From Candidatus Woesearchaeota archaeon (GTDB lineage: Archaea; Nanobdellota; Nanobdellia; Woesearchaeales; GW2011-AR9): 12,832 nt of DNA. The DNA lies in NCBI GenBank assembly GCA_018303045.1, contig JAGVYX010000020.1, positions 1-12,832 on the forward strand, written 5' to 3'. The notes under the pieces are model-generated. The model saw only the letters and a list, made by a program, of their open reading frames with translations. It was not told where the DNA came from and ran no database searches. Numbering within the stretch: the stretch's first letter is position 1; the number at the start of each line of letters is the position of its first letter. Both the position numbers and the translations under genes were made by a program. Below, one piece after another: positions 1 to 6,178 of this stretch.

Positions 1-1
1 A

Positions 2-248
2 GTCTCTCCCTTTGCGTTGGTGAGAAGAAAAAAAGCTCAAATGGCGAAAGGGGTATGTGCCAAAAATAGAGAGAGCTATGTCAAAATGGCGAAGTTAGGT
101 ATTATATAAAGAGATAAGAAAAAGTGTTGATATATTCACTACAAACTTAGAATTGCAGATAGATATTGTAAAGAGAAAAGATTTTAGAATTATGGCTTTA
201 ATATGCGAAGAAAGCCCTCAAGGCTTAATTTTACCAAAACTTATTTAA
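2..248 (+). pseudogene. 3' end of an unidentified protein gene, frameshifted
   Basis: Two overlapping open segments read as one protein with a frameshift. Positions 2-109 (frame 2) end in the residues SYVKMAKLGII and a TAA at 107-109. Positions 99-248 (frame 3) continue with KEIRKSVDIFTTNLELQID and end in LILPKLI with a TAA at 246-248. Both segments are lysine/arginine-rich with a natural residue mix, and they join smoothly near position 100 if one or two bases are shifted, so this is probably one C-terminal region carrying an indel or a sequencing error. I do not recognise the family. The gene enters from the left edge, so its start is not visible. Its stop codon lies inside the putative TATA box of the tRNA gene that follows, so the two genes are packed tightly. 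Alternatively these are two unrelated remnants. Confidence 0.4.
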
Positions 249-251
249 AAC
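241..251 (+). promoter_or_regulatory. Putative TATA box of the tRNA-Val gene
   Basis: TTATTTAAAAC lies about 27-31 nt upstream of the first tRNA base at 277, the expected archaeal TATA-to-start spacing. It overlaps the stop codon of the preceding remnant. Confidence 0.45.
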
Positions 252-296
252 TAAATCATTAATGCCTTTAATTAGTGGACCTGTGGTCTAGCGGCT

Positions 297-318
297 ACAT
301 GCAAAATGCATGCCGCAG
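297..318 (+). other. tRNA-Val intron 1 (D-loop, 22 nt)
   Basis: The central helix G291-G294/C313-C316 (GCGG/CCGC) is flanked by bulges C295-T296-A297 and A317-G318-A319. Inside is a perfect hairpin CATGCA-AAA-TGCATG (298-312). Cleavage as CT|A and AG|A leaves A319 as A21 of the mature tRNA. The outer helix is weak (A290-T320, T289-G321), so the motif is of the relaxed type. Confidence 0.85.
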
Positions 319-335
319 ATGACATCTCGTTGACG

Positions 336-367
336 TAAATGCAAAGCCAGGACTGGCATTTTCTAAA
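336..367 (+). other. tRNA-Val intron 2 (anticodon loop 37/38, 32 nt)
   Basis: This intron is at the canonical position after G37 (335). The outer helix is the anticodon stem, the central helix is TTGA (330-333) with TCTA (362-365) containing one T-T mismatch, the bulges are C334-G335-T336 and A366-A367-T368, and the inner helix is AAATGC (337-342)/GCATTT (356-361). Splicing restores a 7-nt loop. Confidence 0.88.
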
Positions 368-383
368 TCGAGAGGATCCCCGG

Positions 384-470
384 CAAACCTTAGCAAGGTT
401 TGATAGAAGGCAGGCATGCGCTCATTCCATTAGCTTAGCCTTACAAAATACCTTTGCCGGGTTTGGGGAA
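384..470 (+). other. tRNA-Val intron 3 (T-stem/T-loop 53/54, 87 nt)
   Basis: The central helix is CCCC (378-381) with GGGG (465-468); the bulges are G382-G383-C384 and A469-A470-T471; the inner helix is AAACC (385-389) with GGTTT (460-464). No outer helix forms. The intron can also fold an internal hairpin AAACCTT-AGC-AAGGTTT (385-401) and a stem AAGGC (407-411)/GCCTT (438-442), so it is unusually long and structured. Confidence 0.85.
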
Positions 471-476
471 TTCGAA

Positions 477-501
477 GTTGTCAAAACCGGCTTAACGAAA
501 G
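477..501 (+). other. tRNA-Val intron 4 (T-loop 59/60, 25 nt)
   Basis: The central helix TTCG (471-474) pairs with CGAA (496-499); the bulges are A475-A476-G477 and A500-G501-T502. The inner helix is short (T478-A495, T479-A494, G480-T493). The outer helix would be the T-stem, G383-C503 onward, and only forms after intron 3 has been removed. Splicing supplies T502 as T60. Confidence 0.85.
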
Positions 502-561
502 TCCGGGCAGGTCCATTTTACCCTAATTCCTCCTACGATATTTTTCAACTTAACCGATATT

Positions 562-656
562 TATAGATAATTCTCTTGATTGGGATACATTATTTTGATT
601 ATCTATCGTCAGATAACTTCTACTAAAATATACTCTAATCATCAGAATTATCTATA
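562..656. repeat. 95-bp element with 13-bp terminal inverted repeats
   Basis: TATAGATAATTCT (562-574) is the exact reverse complement of AGAATTATCTATA (644-656), and similarity extends a few bases inward. A second inverted repeat, TTATCT/AGATAA, lies inside at about 599-616. The coding-like remnant that follows begins its convincing residues directly after the right repeat. This resembles a small non-autonomous (MITE-like) element, but no target-site duplication is clear. Confidence 0.4.
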
Positions 657-805
657 TATACTGGCACACCGGCGCAGAAGTTGCTGAAATAAATTTAAGG
701 TTGAGAAGGAATAAGTTGCTTGACCTTATAAAAAAAGTAAGAAGAGGAAATATACTTAAATTCCTTAACAATCGAACTAAATTTTGCGAATTTCATATAT
801 ACTAA
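617..805 (+). pseudogene. C-terminal remnant of an unidentified protein gene
   Basis: The frame from 617 to the TAA at 803-805 is open. From the Trp codon at 662 onward it reads as convincing protein, beginning WHTGAEVAEINLRLRRNKLL and ending TKFCEFHIY. There is no ATG, and the credible part starts just past the right arm of the inverted repeat at 644-656, so the 5' part of the gene seems to have been lost there. I do not recognise the family. The remainder up to the polymerase promoter (806-960) holds nothing I can name, apart from an 8-bp inverted repeat AATCGAAC (770-777)/GTTCGATT (818-825) spanning the remnant's end. Confidence 0.35.
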
Positions 806-962
806 ATTGCGCGAAAGGTTCGATTTCTAGGACAATTTACTATATATCGCGATAAGGAGAATGTATTGTATTAAAGTTTATATTTTTCAGGTTAATCATA
901 GCCTGGGAAATGTTTTCTGAGATCTAAAGAATTAATTTACCCTATAATTTTTGCCCATAATG

Positions 963-974
963 TTTATATAAAAA
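963..974 (+). promoter_or_regulatory. TATA box of the DNA polymerase gene
   Basis: TTTATATAAAAA is centred about 26 nt before the ATG at 993, so transcription should start at or next to the start codon (leaderless mRNA). Confidence 0.65.
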
Positions 975-992
975 TCACGGCCTTGACCAGCC

Positions 993-3449
993 ATGAAGCT
1001 GACAGTTTACTCCTACGATTTTGAATATAAAGTAGAAAATGGCCAGGTCTTTGTTTATTCTTATTGTAAACAGCCAAACGGATCAAAAATTGTTGTCAAG
1101 CATCAGCATCCGGTCTTTTTTTACGCTTCTTTGGAAAATGTCGATGTTAATGAGTTTAAGCGCCGATTGGACCAGTTAACTATTGGCCAAATTCCTTGGC
1201 CAGCCAAGGTTTTAAATTATGAGGAAGCGGCTTTAGAGCTTAAAGGCCAGATAAAGCCTTTTTTAAAAATTTATGCCAACTACCCTAAAGCTGTTCCGCT
1301 GCTGGCTAAAGAAATTCAAAACTGGGGCATTGAATGTCTGGAAAAAGATATTTTATTCATCCATCGCTATTTGCGCGATGCGGGCATCATTCCCATGACT
1401 CAGATAACTGTGGAAGGAACACTTGACCCTAACACTAACATCCTGATGGCTGCCGCAGTTGAGCCCTCAGAGTTAAAACCCTCAGAGTTAAAATCAAGGA
1501 AAGACTGGAAAATTCTAGCGTTAGACATTGAAACTTATTCCAAACACCGGGAAATTGATTTTCAAAACAATCCTATTTTAATGGTCGGGCTGTATGGGGC
1601 TAATTTTGCCAAAGTAATCACCTGGAAGAAATTTGATACGGCTGATCGGGAGATTGAGTTTGCAGCCAGCGAGAAAGAGCTATTGGAAAGAACAGCAGAA
1701 TACATTCGGCAGTTTTCGCCGGAAATTTTAGCCGGATATTTTTCTGATGGTTTTGACTTGCCATATATTCATGCCCGCTGCATTATCAATAAAGTTAATT
1801 TTTCTATTGGCGATTCTTTTTCTATAGGCAATTCTGGGTTAATTGTTAGAAAATCCTCCGCCTCGCGATCTACTGAAGTTAAAATAATCGGGATAGCGCA
1901 TTTGGATTTATTTAAGTTTGTCAAGCAGATTTTTGGCCTTGACCTGAAAGTAGAAAGTTTTAATTTAGACGCCATTGCCGAGAAATTATTAGGGCTTAAA
2001 AAGCAGAGTGTTAATCTGGACAAATTATTTTATTCCTGGGACCATTCTCCTGTAGATCTGGAACAATTTTGCCGCTATAATCTTCATGACGCCAGGCTGA
2101 CTTATCTGCTGACGGAAAAATTACTGCCAGAGATGATCGAGTTTGGAATTATTACCGGCCTGCCCTTATTTGATGTTACCAGAATGCGCTTCAGCCGCCT
2201 GGTGGAAAGTTATATTCTGAAAAGAGCAATTAGCCGAAAGGTCATTGCTCCCAACCGCCCCGGGGATCAGGAAATTAGTGAACGGATGAATGAATCGATC
2301 CAAGGCGCCTTTGTTTATGAGCCCAAACCGGGATTATACCGTGATTTAGCGGTTTTTGATTTTCGCTCGCTGTATCCCAGCATTATCGCTTCCCATAATC
2401 TTGGCCCGGAAAGCCTGTACTGCTCCTGCTGTAAAAACAAAACAATTCCCGACCAGCCCTACTGGTTCTGCCAAAAAAATAAAGCTTTCCTGCCATCCCT
2501 GCTGGCTGAGTTAATCAATCGCCGCATTGAGATAAAAAAACAAATAAAAGAGGCCAGCGGACAGGATAAAACGGTTTTGGAAGCCCAGTCTTACGCCTTG
2601 AAAATTTTAGCTAATTCTTTTTACGGTTATTTAGGATTTTATGGCGCGCGCTGGTACTCCTTAGAATCAGCGGCCTCGACCACTGCCTACGCCCGTTATT
2701 ATATTAAAGATACGATTAAGAAAGCTGAAGAAAGCGGATTTAAAGTTTGTTACTCCGATACTGATTCCTGCTTCCTGCTCTTGGGCGGGAAATCTGTTAC
2801 GGATGCTTTACAATTTAAAGATTCCATCAATCAATCTCTCCCGGGAAATATGGAATTAAATTTTGAAGGCTATTTTCCCCGGGGCTTGTTTGTGGCTGCT
2901 AAAAATCAAGATAAAGGGGCCAAAAAGAAATATGCTTTATTAAAGGAAGATGGCTCCTTTAAAATAACCGGCTTTGAAACGGTAAGAAGAAACTGGTCCT
3001 TGCTGGCTAAGGAAGTTCAAAGGGAAGTGTTAAGATTTATTTTGCAGGACCAAACCGATAAAGCTTTAGCTTATGTCCGCGGCGCGGTTAAAGATTTAAA
3101 AAAAGGAATAATGCCCTTGGAGAAATTAATTATTAAAACGCAAATTACCAGAGAGATTAGCCAATATAAAGTAGTTGGCCCGCATATTTTTGTTGCTCAT
3201 AAGATGATCGCTAAAGGCCAATCGGTTAGTCCAGGAATGGTCGTTAAGTATATCATTGGCAAAGGCTCCGGGCTAGTTAGGGAGCGGGCTAGATTGCCTT
3301 CCGAGATTAAAGAAGGAGATTATGATTATAATTATTACATCAGCCATCAGTTGATTCCGGCCGTTTCCAGCATCTTTTTGGTGCTGGGTTATTCTGAAGA
3401 AGATATTTTTAAGGAAAGCTCGCAGAAGGGGTTAAGTCAATTTCATTAA
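993..3449 (+). CDS. polB: Family B DNA polymerase (replicative, proofreading)
   Basis: An 818-aa B-family DNA polymerase, slightly longer than the roughly 775 aa of Pyrococcus enzymes. The N-terminal domain is followed by the 3'-5' exonuclease: ExoI DIET (D178, E180), ExoII FSDGFDLPY (D255) and ExoIII YNLHD (Y362, D366). Polymerase motifs follow: motif A DFRSLYPSII (D456), motif B KILANSFYG (537-545) and motif C YSDTDS (D589, D591). All catalytic acids are present, so both activities should be intact. None of the motifs, which are common intein sites, is interrupted. A cysteine cluster (YCSCCK, later WFCQ) lies after motif A. The C-terminus QKGLSQFH fits a PCNA-interacting PIP box. A 15-bp perfect tandem duplication (1464-1478, 1479-1493) repeats PSELK just before the exonuclease domain. 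The gene has its own TATA box and appears leaderless. Confidence 0.97.
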   Translation: MKLTVYSYDFEYKVENGQVFVYSYCKQPNGSKIVVKHQHPVFFYASLENVDVNEFKRRLDQLTIGQIPWPAKVLNYEEAALELKGQIKPFLKIYANYPKAVPLLAKEIQNWGIECLEKDILFIHRYLRDAGIIPMTQITVEGTLDPNTNILMAAAVEPSELKPSELKSRKDWKILALDIETYSKHREIDFQNNPILMVGLYGANFAKVITWKKFDTADREIEFAASEKELLERTAEYIRQFSPEILAGYFSDGFDLPYIHARCIINKVNFSIGDSFSIGNSGLIVRKSSASRSTEVKIIGIAHLDLFKFVKQIFGLDLKVESFNLDAIAEKLLGLKKQSVNLDKLFYSWDHSPVDLEQFCRYNLHDARLTYLLTEKLLPEMIEFGIITGLPLFDVTRMRFSRLVESYILKRAISRKVIAPNRPGDQEISERMNESIQGAFVYEPKPGLYRDLAVFDFRSLYPSIIASHNLGPESLYCSCCKNKTIPDQPYWFCQKNKAFLPSLLAELINRRIEIKKQIKEASGQDKTVLEAQSYALKILANSFYGYLGFYGARWYSLESAASTTAYARYYIKDTIKKAEESGFKVCYSDTDSCFLLLGGKSVTDALQFKDSINQSLPGNMELNFEGYFPRGLFVAAKNQDKGAKKKYALLKEDGSFKITGFETVRRNWSLLAKEVQREVLRFILQDQTDKALAYVRGAVKDLKKGIMPLEKLIIKTQITREISQYKVVGPHIFVAHKMIAKGQSVSPGMVVKYIIGKGSGLVRERARLPSEIKEGDYDYNYYISHQLIPAVSSIFLVLGYSEEDIFKESSQKGLSQFH

Positions 3450-3511
3450 TAAAAACATTTTAATAGCTAAATCGTTTTTTAAGCATTATGTGTTGCATTT
3501 CACAGCCTTTA

Positions 3512-4149
3512 ATGAAGATAATTATAGTTCTGGTTTTGTCTATTTTCATAGCAGCCTGCGCTTCCGAATCAGGATTGCCGGAAGATATTGCAGAAAATCC
3601 TGCAATGATTTAATTAACCAAGATAACAACTTGAAAGCTATTTATATCAATAACCGGAAACTTGCCGCGCGGCAAATTAATGAGCTGACAGAAATTTATG
3701 GCGTTCCTCCCCAGTCAGGAGAATACTGGTATGACTCGGTAAGCGGCTCTTATGGTATTTGGCAAGGCCCAAGTTTAGGCGTTCTGTTGCCGGGCCATGA
3801 TTTTGGCTCGCTGCCGGAAGATGCCTCCAATGGCGATACCGGCGTTTTTATTAATGGCCGGGAACTGCCTGAAGCCGATGCCCAATTCCTGGAATGGATT
3901 TTTGCCGTTCCGCGCCAGCCTGGACAGTGGTGGATGGATGCTCAGGGAAATATTGGCGTGGAAGGAGATTCAACTCCGTTAGTCAATTTTTATCTGGCTT
4001 ATCAGCAGCGAACCCAAGCTGGCTCTTCTTATGGTTCGCGAGGGAGCGGCGATAATTACTGGGCGGGAAATTTCGGATCTTATGGCAATGAACAAAATGG
4101 ATTCGGCTATGTAATGGTGGATGGAGCTAGTGTCAGTTATGGGGATTAA
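3512..4149 (+). CDS. Putative lipoprotein with two internal repeats, frameshifted near its 5' end
   Basis: The ATG at 3512 encodes MKIIIVLVLSIFIAACASES, a classic lipoprotein signal with lipobox IAAC, but this frame stops at 3611-3613. The downstream sequence continues in the -1 frame to 4149, a frame that can be opened artificially from a GTG at 3490, which yields an unconvincing N-terminus. I infer one gene with an indel (or sequencing error) between about 3580 and 3611; no slippery heptamer is visible. The body holds two copies of one module: INNRKLAARQINELTEIYGV followed by PPQSGEYWYD, and INGRELPEADAQFLEWIFAV followed by PRQPGQWWMD, each ending in G-x-x-G. The tail is rich in Gly, Ser and Tyr. 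It would be anchored at the cell surface; function unknown. If the frameshift is real, the gene is dead or expressed without its signal. Confidence 0.6.
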
Positions 4150-4353
4150 TTAAACTTTAAACTCTATCTAAAAATCAGTGGGTATAGGAAGAATAATTAA
4201 AGTTCTACTGATACTTTCATTAAATACTGTTGATTCTTTAATGCAAGATACTAACGTCGGGCCCCTGAGGGTTATTCTCTGACACTGCCTTTTAAATAAT
4301 CACATTTTCTTCCCGTCTTCAGTTTTACGCGTTTTTGTTATCTCTTAGGTTAA
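4150..4353. other. Intergenic stretch, no clear gene
   Basis: Only a 34-codon open frame stands out: a GTG at 4178 to a TGA at 4280-4282, beginning MGIGRIIKVLLILSLN, about 25 nt after an AT-rich TTAAACTTTAAAC. It could be a leaderless small protein but has no other support. A GC-rich patch GGGCCCCTGAGGG lies at 4259-4271. Confidence 0.25.
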
Positions 4354-4365
4354 TTTTATATAAAA
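4354..4365 (+). promoter_or_regulatory. TATA box of the DUF1385 gene
   Basis: TTTTATATAAAA is centred about 26 nt before the ATG at 4385, predicting a leaderless transcript. Confidence 0.65.
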
Positions 4366-4384
4366 CCGTTCTTTCTAAGCCTTT

Positions 4385-5209
4385 ATGGAAGTTGGGGGCC
4401 AGGCGGTAATTGAAGGAGTCATGATGCGCAATAAAGAGCGTTTTGCAGTAGCTGTCAGATTAAAAAATGGCTCTATCAAAGTTCTTAAGCAAAAAAGCTC
4501 CAAGTATCCAAAACTGTTTTCCTATCCCTTTATGAGGGGCATCGTTGGATTGTTATACACTTTATATGACGGCATTAAAGCCTTAATGTGGAGTTCCAAT
4601 CAGCAGTTGGAAGAAAAAGAACAATTAACCAAGAGAGAAATTATCGGCACAATTATTTTTTCCCTGCTGTTTGCGGTAGCTTTTTTTGTAATAGTCCCTT
4701 TTTTCTCCGCCAGATTAATTAGCCCGGAAGGCTTTTTATTTCATGCTTTGGATGGTTTGTTCAGGGTAGTTTTATTTTTAGGCTACCTGCTGTTAATTTC
4801 TTTCCTGAAAGATGTAAAAACCTTGTTTAAATATCATGGAGCAGAGCATAAAACCATTTATTGCTATGAGGAAAAGCAGCCTTTAACGGTAAAAAATGTT
4901 AAAATTTATTCCCGATTTCATCCACGCTGCGGCACTTCTTTTATTTTTATTGTTTTACTGCTGTCTGTTTTTTTATTTAGCTTAATTGAAGGCTCTGCAG
5001 CAGTAAAATTAGCTTCCAGAATTTTATTGCTGCCAGTAATAGCCGGAATTGGTTACGAATTAATTAAATTAAGCGGCCGATACAGCAAGAACGTTCTGGT
5101 GAAAATTCTCATTTCTCCAGGATTATGGCTGCAGAGAATTACTACCAAAGAGCCTACCGACCAGCAGTTAGAAGTCGGAATTGCCGCGTTAAATGCTGTA
5201 GTGGATTAA
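4385..5209 (+). CDS. DUF1385 family integral membrane protein (YqhQ-like)
   Basis: A 274-aa membrane protein of the DUF1385 family. Signatures seen are GGQAVIEGVMMR at residues 3-14, YHGAEHKTIYCYE near 150-165 and the following FHPRCGTSF. Hydrophobic segments lie at about 87-108 (IIGTIIFSLLFAVAFFVIV), 125-141, 187-202 and 211-226, so four membrane spans are likely, with the conserved His/Cys loop between the second and third. The family is widespread in bacteria and of unestablished function; the conserved His, Glu and Cys hint at metal binding, which is inference. The ATG at 4385 is chosen because the family motif starts right after it and the TATA box is 26 nt away. The stop codon is followed immediately by a hairpin. 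Confidence 0.93.
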   Translation: MEVGGQAVIEGVMMRNKERFAVAVRLKNGSIKVLKQKSSKYPKLFSYPFMRGIVGLLYTLYDGIKALMWSSNQQLEEKEQLTKREIIGTIIFSLLFAVAFFVIVPFFSARLISPEGFLFHALDGLFRVVLFLGYLLLISFLKDVKTLFKYHGAEHKTIYCYEEKQPLTVKNVKIYSRFHPRCGTSFIFIVLLLSVFLFSLIEGSAAVKLASRILLLPVIAGIGYELIKLSGRYSKNVLVKILISPGLWLQRITTKEPTDQQLEVGIAALNAVVD

Positions 5210-5258
5210 CTATACTGAAGACCAATGATTTGTTAATATTCATCAGGTATAGTTTTGA
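5208..5258 (+). terminator. Post-stop hairpin, possible terminator
   Basis: AACTATAC (5208-5215) pairs with GTATAGTT (5247-5254), extended by TGA/TCA with one bulged G. The stem overlaps the stop codon of the DUF1385 gene and ends in a short T run. It may be a terminator or an mRNA 3' structure. Confidence 0.4.
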
Positions 5259-5303
5259 CACTAGATTTACTTATAACTGAGTATTAATTTTTGTTCTCAG
5301 CAT

Positions 5304-5639
5304 ATGGATACAAAAAGGAGAAAAAGCCATCATGACCGCCATGCAGATCATTTATTTGACCTTATAGAAAGCGATTATTTAATGATTTTGAGAAATGTGC
5401 AATATAAACTTCCTGACAGAATTCTGGGGGAAATTGATATCTTGGCTATTAGAAAAGATGAATTGGATATTTATGAAGTTAAATGCAACGGCAGTGAAAA
5501 TAATTTAAGGAGAGCCATTAAGCAGACCAAGTTAGCCAGATATTACCTCGGGCAGCAGGGCCGGGAGTTTGTATATACTCCTAAAGACGGAATAAAGCCG
5601 GTAGATGAAATAGTGCAGCAGTTAAGGCGCAAGTATTAA
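5304..5639 (+). CDS. PD-(D/E)XK nuclease-like protein
   Basis: A 111-aa basic protein. The core GEIDILAIRKDELDIYEVKC (residues about 43-62) matches the PD-(D/E)XK nuclease fold: an acidic residue in the first strand (Asp of GEID), then E-V-K in the next strand. An upstream His/Arg-rich segment and a downstream helix RRAIKQTKLARYYL with a conserved Gln-type position are in keeping with Holliday-junction-resolvase-like or UPF0102-like single-domain members. It could resolve or trim DNA branches, or be a stand-alone restriction-like nuclease; the sequence does not decide this. A weak TATA-like TTACTTATAA lies at 5267-5276, 30 nt before the ATG. It is convergent with the HxlR gene. Confidence 0.75.
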   Translation: MDTKRRKSHHDRHADHLFDLIESDYLMILRNVQYKLPDRILGEIDILAIRKDELDIYEVKCNGSENNLRRAIKQTKLARYYLGQQGREFVYTPKDGIKPVDEIVQQLRRKY

Positions 5640-5698
5640 TTGAATTAGGCAATATTTTTCAGGAATGGCAAACTTTGCGCTGACGAGAAGCGCGGGAA

Positions 5699-6007
5699 TT
5701 ATTCTGCGCCAAATTTTCTTACCCAAATATCCAGATATTTGAAACAGTTAATCAGCTCTTTTCCCTTGTCGGTTAATGAATACTCGACCCTTGGCGGTAT
5801 CTCATTAAATCTGTTCTTGGAAATCAGTTCCAACCGCTCTAATTCTTTTAACCTCTGGGATAAAGTTCTTGGACTAATATTTTCCATCTCTTTAATTAAC
5901 TCATTAAATCTTTTTGTTCCGTTATTGTGTAATTCTCTCAATATCAATAAAGTCCATTTTTTGCTGAGATAATTTAATATTTGGGTTATCGGACAGGTTT
6001 TTTCCAT
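5699..6007 (-). CDS. HxlR-family winged-helix transcriptional regulator
   Basis: A 102-aa protein with the full HxlR pattern: N-terminal CPI (Cys5), then LSKKWTLLILREL, KRFNELIKEMENISPRTLSQ (recognition helix), and the wing region with PPRVEYSLTDKGKEL. HxlR proteins are dimeric winged-helix DNA-binding regulators; in several bacterial members the Cys near residue 5-7 senses electrophiles or redox stress, and here it is conserved. The gene is divergent from the CDGSH iron-sulfur gene, with 180 bp between the starts, so it may control that gene and itself. Its TATA box lies farther from the ATG than in its neighbours, implying a leader of roughly 18 nt with dyad sequences around the transcription start. 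Confidence 0.93.
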   Translation of the reverse strand: MEKTCPITQILNYLSKKWTLLILRELHNNGTKRFNELIKEMENISPRTLSQRLKELERLELISKNRFNEIPPRVEYSLTDKGKELINCFKYLDIWVRKFGAE

Positions 6008-6022
6008 TTTGTTTGCCTAAAA

Positions 6023-6109
6023 CTTTACTTTTGGTTACTATAACATTTATATATATTTATCATTCCTACTATCTTTAGTAAAGCATTAATAATATAAAAA
6101 GATTACTAT
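6023..6109. promoter_or_regulatory. Divergent HxlR/CDGSH control region with repeated TACTAT motifs
   Basis: TACTAT occurs three times, at 6036-6041, 6067-6072 and 6104-6109. The second is part of the dyad TACT-N6-AGTA (6067-6080). GTTA-CTA-TAAC (6034-6044) is another dyad, and CTTTACT (6023-6029) is inverted as AGTAAAG (6077-6083). An AT-rich TATA for the HxlR gene (minus strand) is at about 6045-6060, and one for the CDGSH gene, AATATAAAAAG, at 6091-6101. Binding by the HxlR protein itself is inference. Confidence 0.45.
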
Positions 6110-6175
6110 TAGGGGCACAGTTCGAAAAGTGAGTGATTTTATACATCACTGAAAAATCGAACTGTGCCTATTAGG
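6107..6175. mobile_element. 55-bp palindromic MITE-like insertion with 7-bp direct repeats
   Basis: GGCACAGTTCGA (6114-6125) and TCGAACTGTGCC (6157-6168) are perfect 12-bp inverted repeats. Within is a 6x6 internal loop, then a stem AGTGAT (6132-6137)/ATCACT (6145-6150) with a 7-nt loop. The whole 55-bp unit is bounded by TATTAGG at 6107-6113 and again at 6169-6175, as a target-site duplication would be. It lies between the CDGSH promoter and its ribosome binding site, so the mRNA should begin with this hairpin. Confidence 0.5.
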
Positions 6176-6178
6176 AGG
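6174..6178 (+). promoter_or_regulatory. Shine-Dalgarno site of the CDGSH gene
   Basis: GGAGG, within TTAGGAGG, ends 9 nt before the ATG at 6188 and decides that start over an upstream in-frame ATG at 6164, which lies in the hairpin stem. It is the only strong ribosome binding site in the window. Confidence 0.7.

Larger units (their letters stand above)
277..515 (+). tRNA. tRNA-Val(GAC) with four BHB introns
   Basis: The 5' acceptor strand GGACCTG (277-283) pairs perfectly with CAGGTCC (508-514); A515 is the discriminator and no CCA is encoded. Exons are 277-296, 319-335, 368-383, 471-476 and 502-515, which sum to 73 nt. Joined, they give a D-arm starting GTCTAGCGGCTATGAC, an anticodon stem TCTCG/CGAGA with a 7-nt loop TTGACGT (anticodon GAC at 332-334), a 5-nt variable region GGATC, and a T-arm CCCGG-TTCGAAT-CCGGG with perfect pairing. 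Introns are 297-318, 336-367, 384-470 and 477-501. Each junction has two 3-nt bulges separated by 4 bp, the splicing-endonuclease motif of archaea, with both cuts after the second bulge nucleotide. Only the anticodon intron (37/38) is at the canonical site; the others fall in the D-loop, at 53/54 and at 59/60. The gene is intact by this reading; a tRNA finder that assumes one intron would miss it. Confidence 0.93.

Noticed and set aside
401..453. Possible C/D box guide RNA inside tRNA intron 3
   Set aside because: TGATAGA resembles a C box, but no CTGA D box follows within the intron.
339..566. 75-codon plus-strand open frame
   Set aside because: It lies across tRNA exons and introns; the tRNA fold explains the sequence.
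4195..4290. Possible C/D box RNA in the spacer before the DUF1385 gene
   Set aside because: Two CTGA strings occur, but there is no convincing RTGATGA box in the right place.
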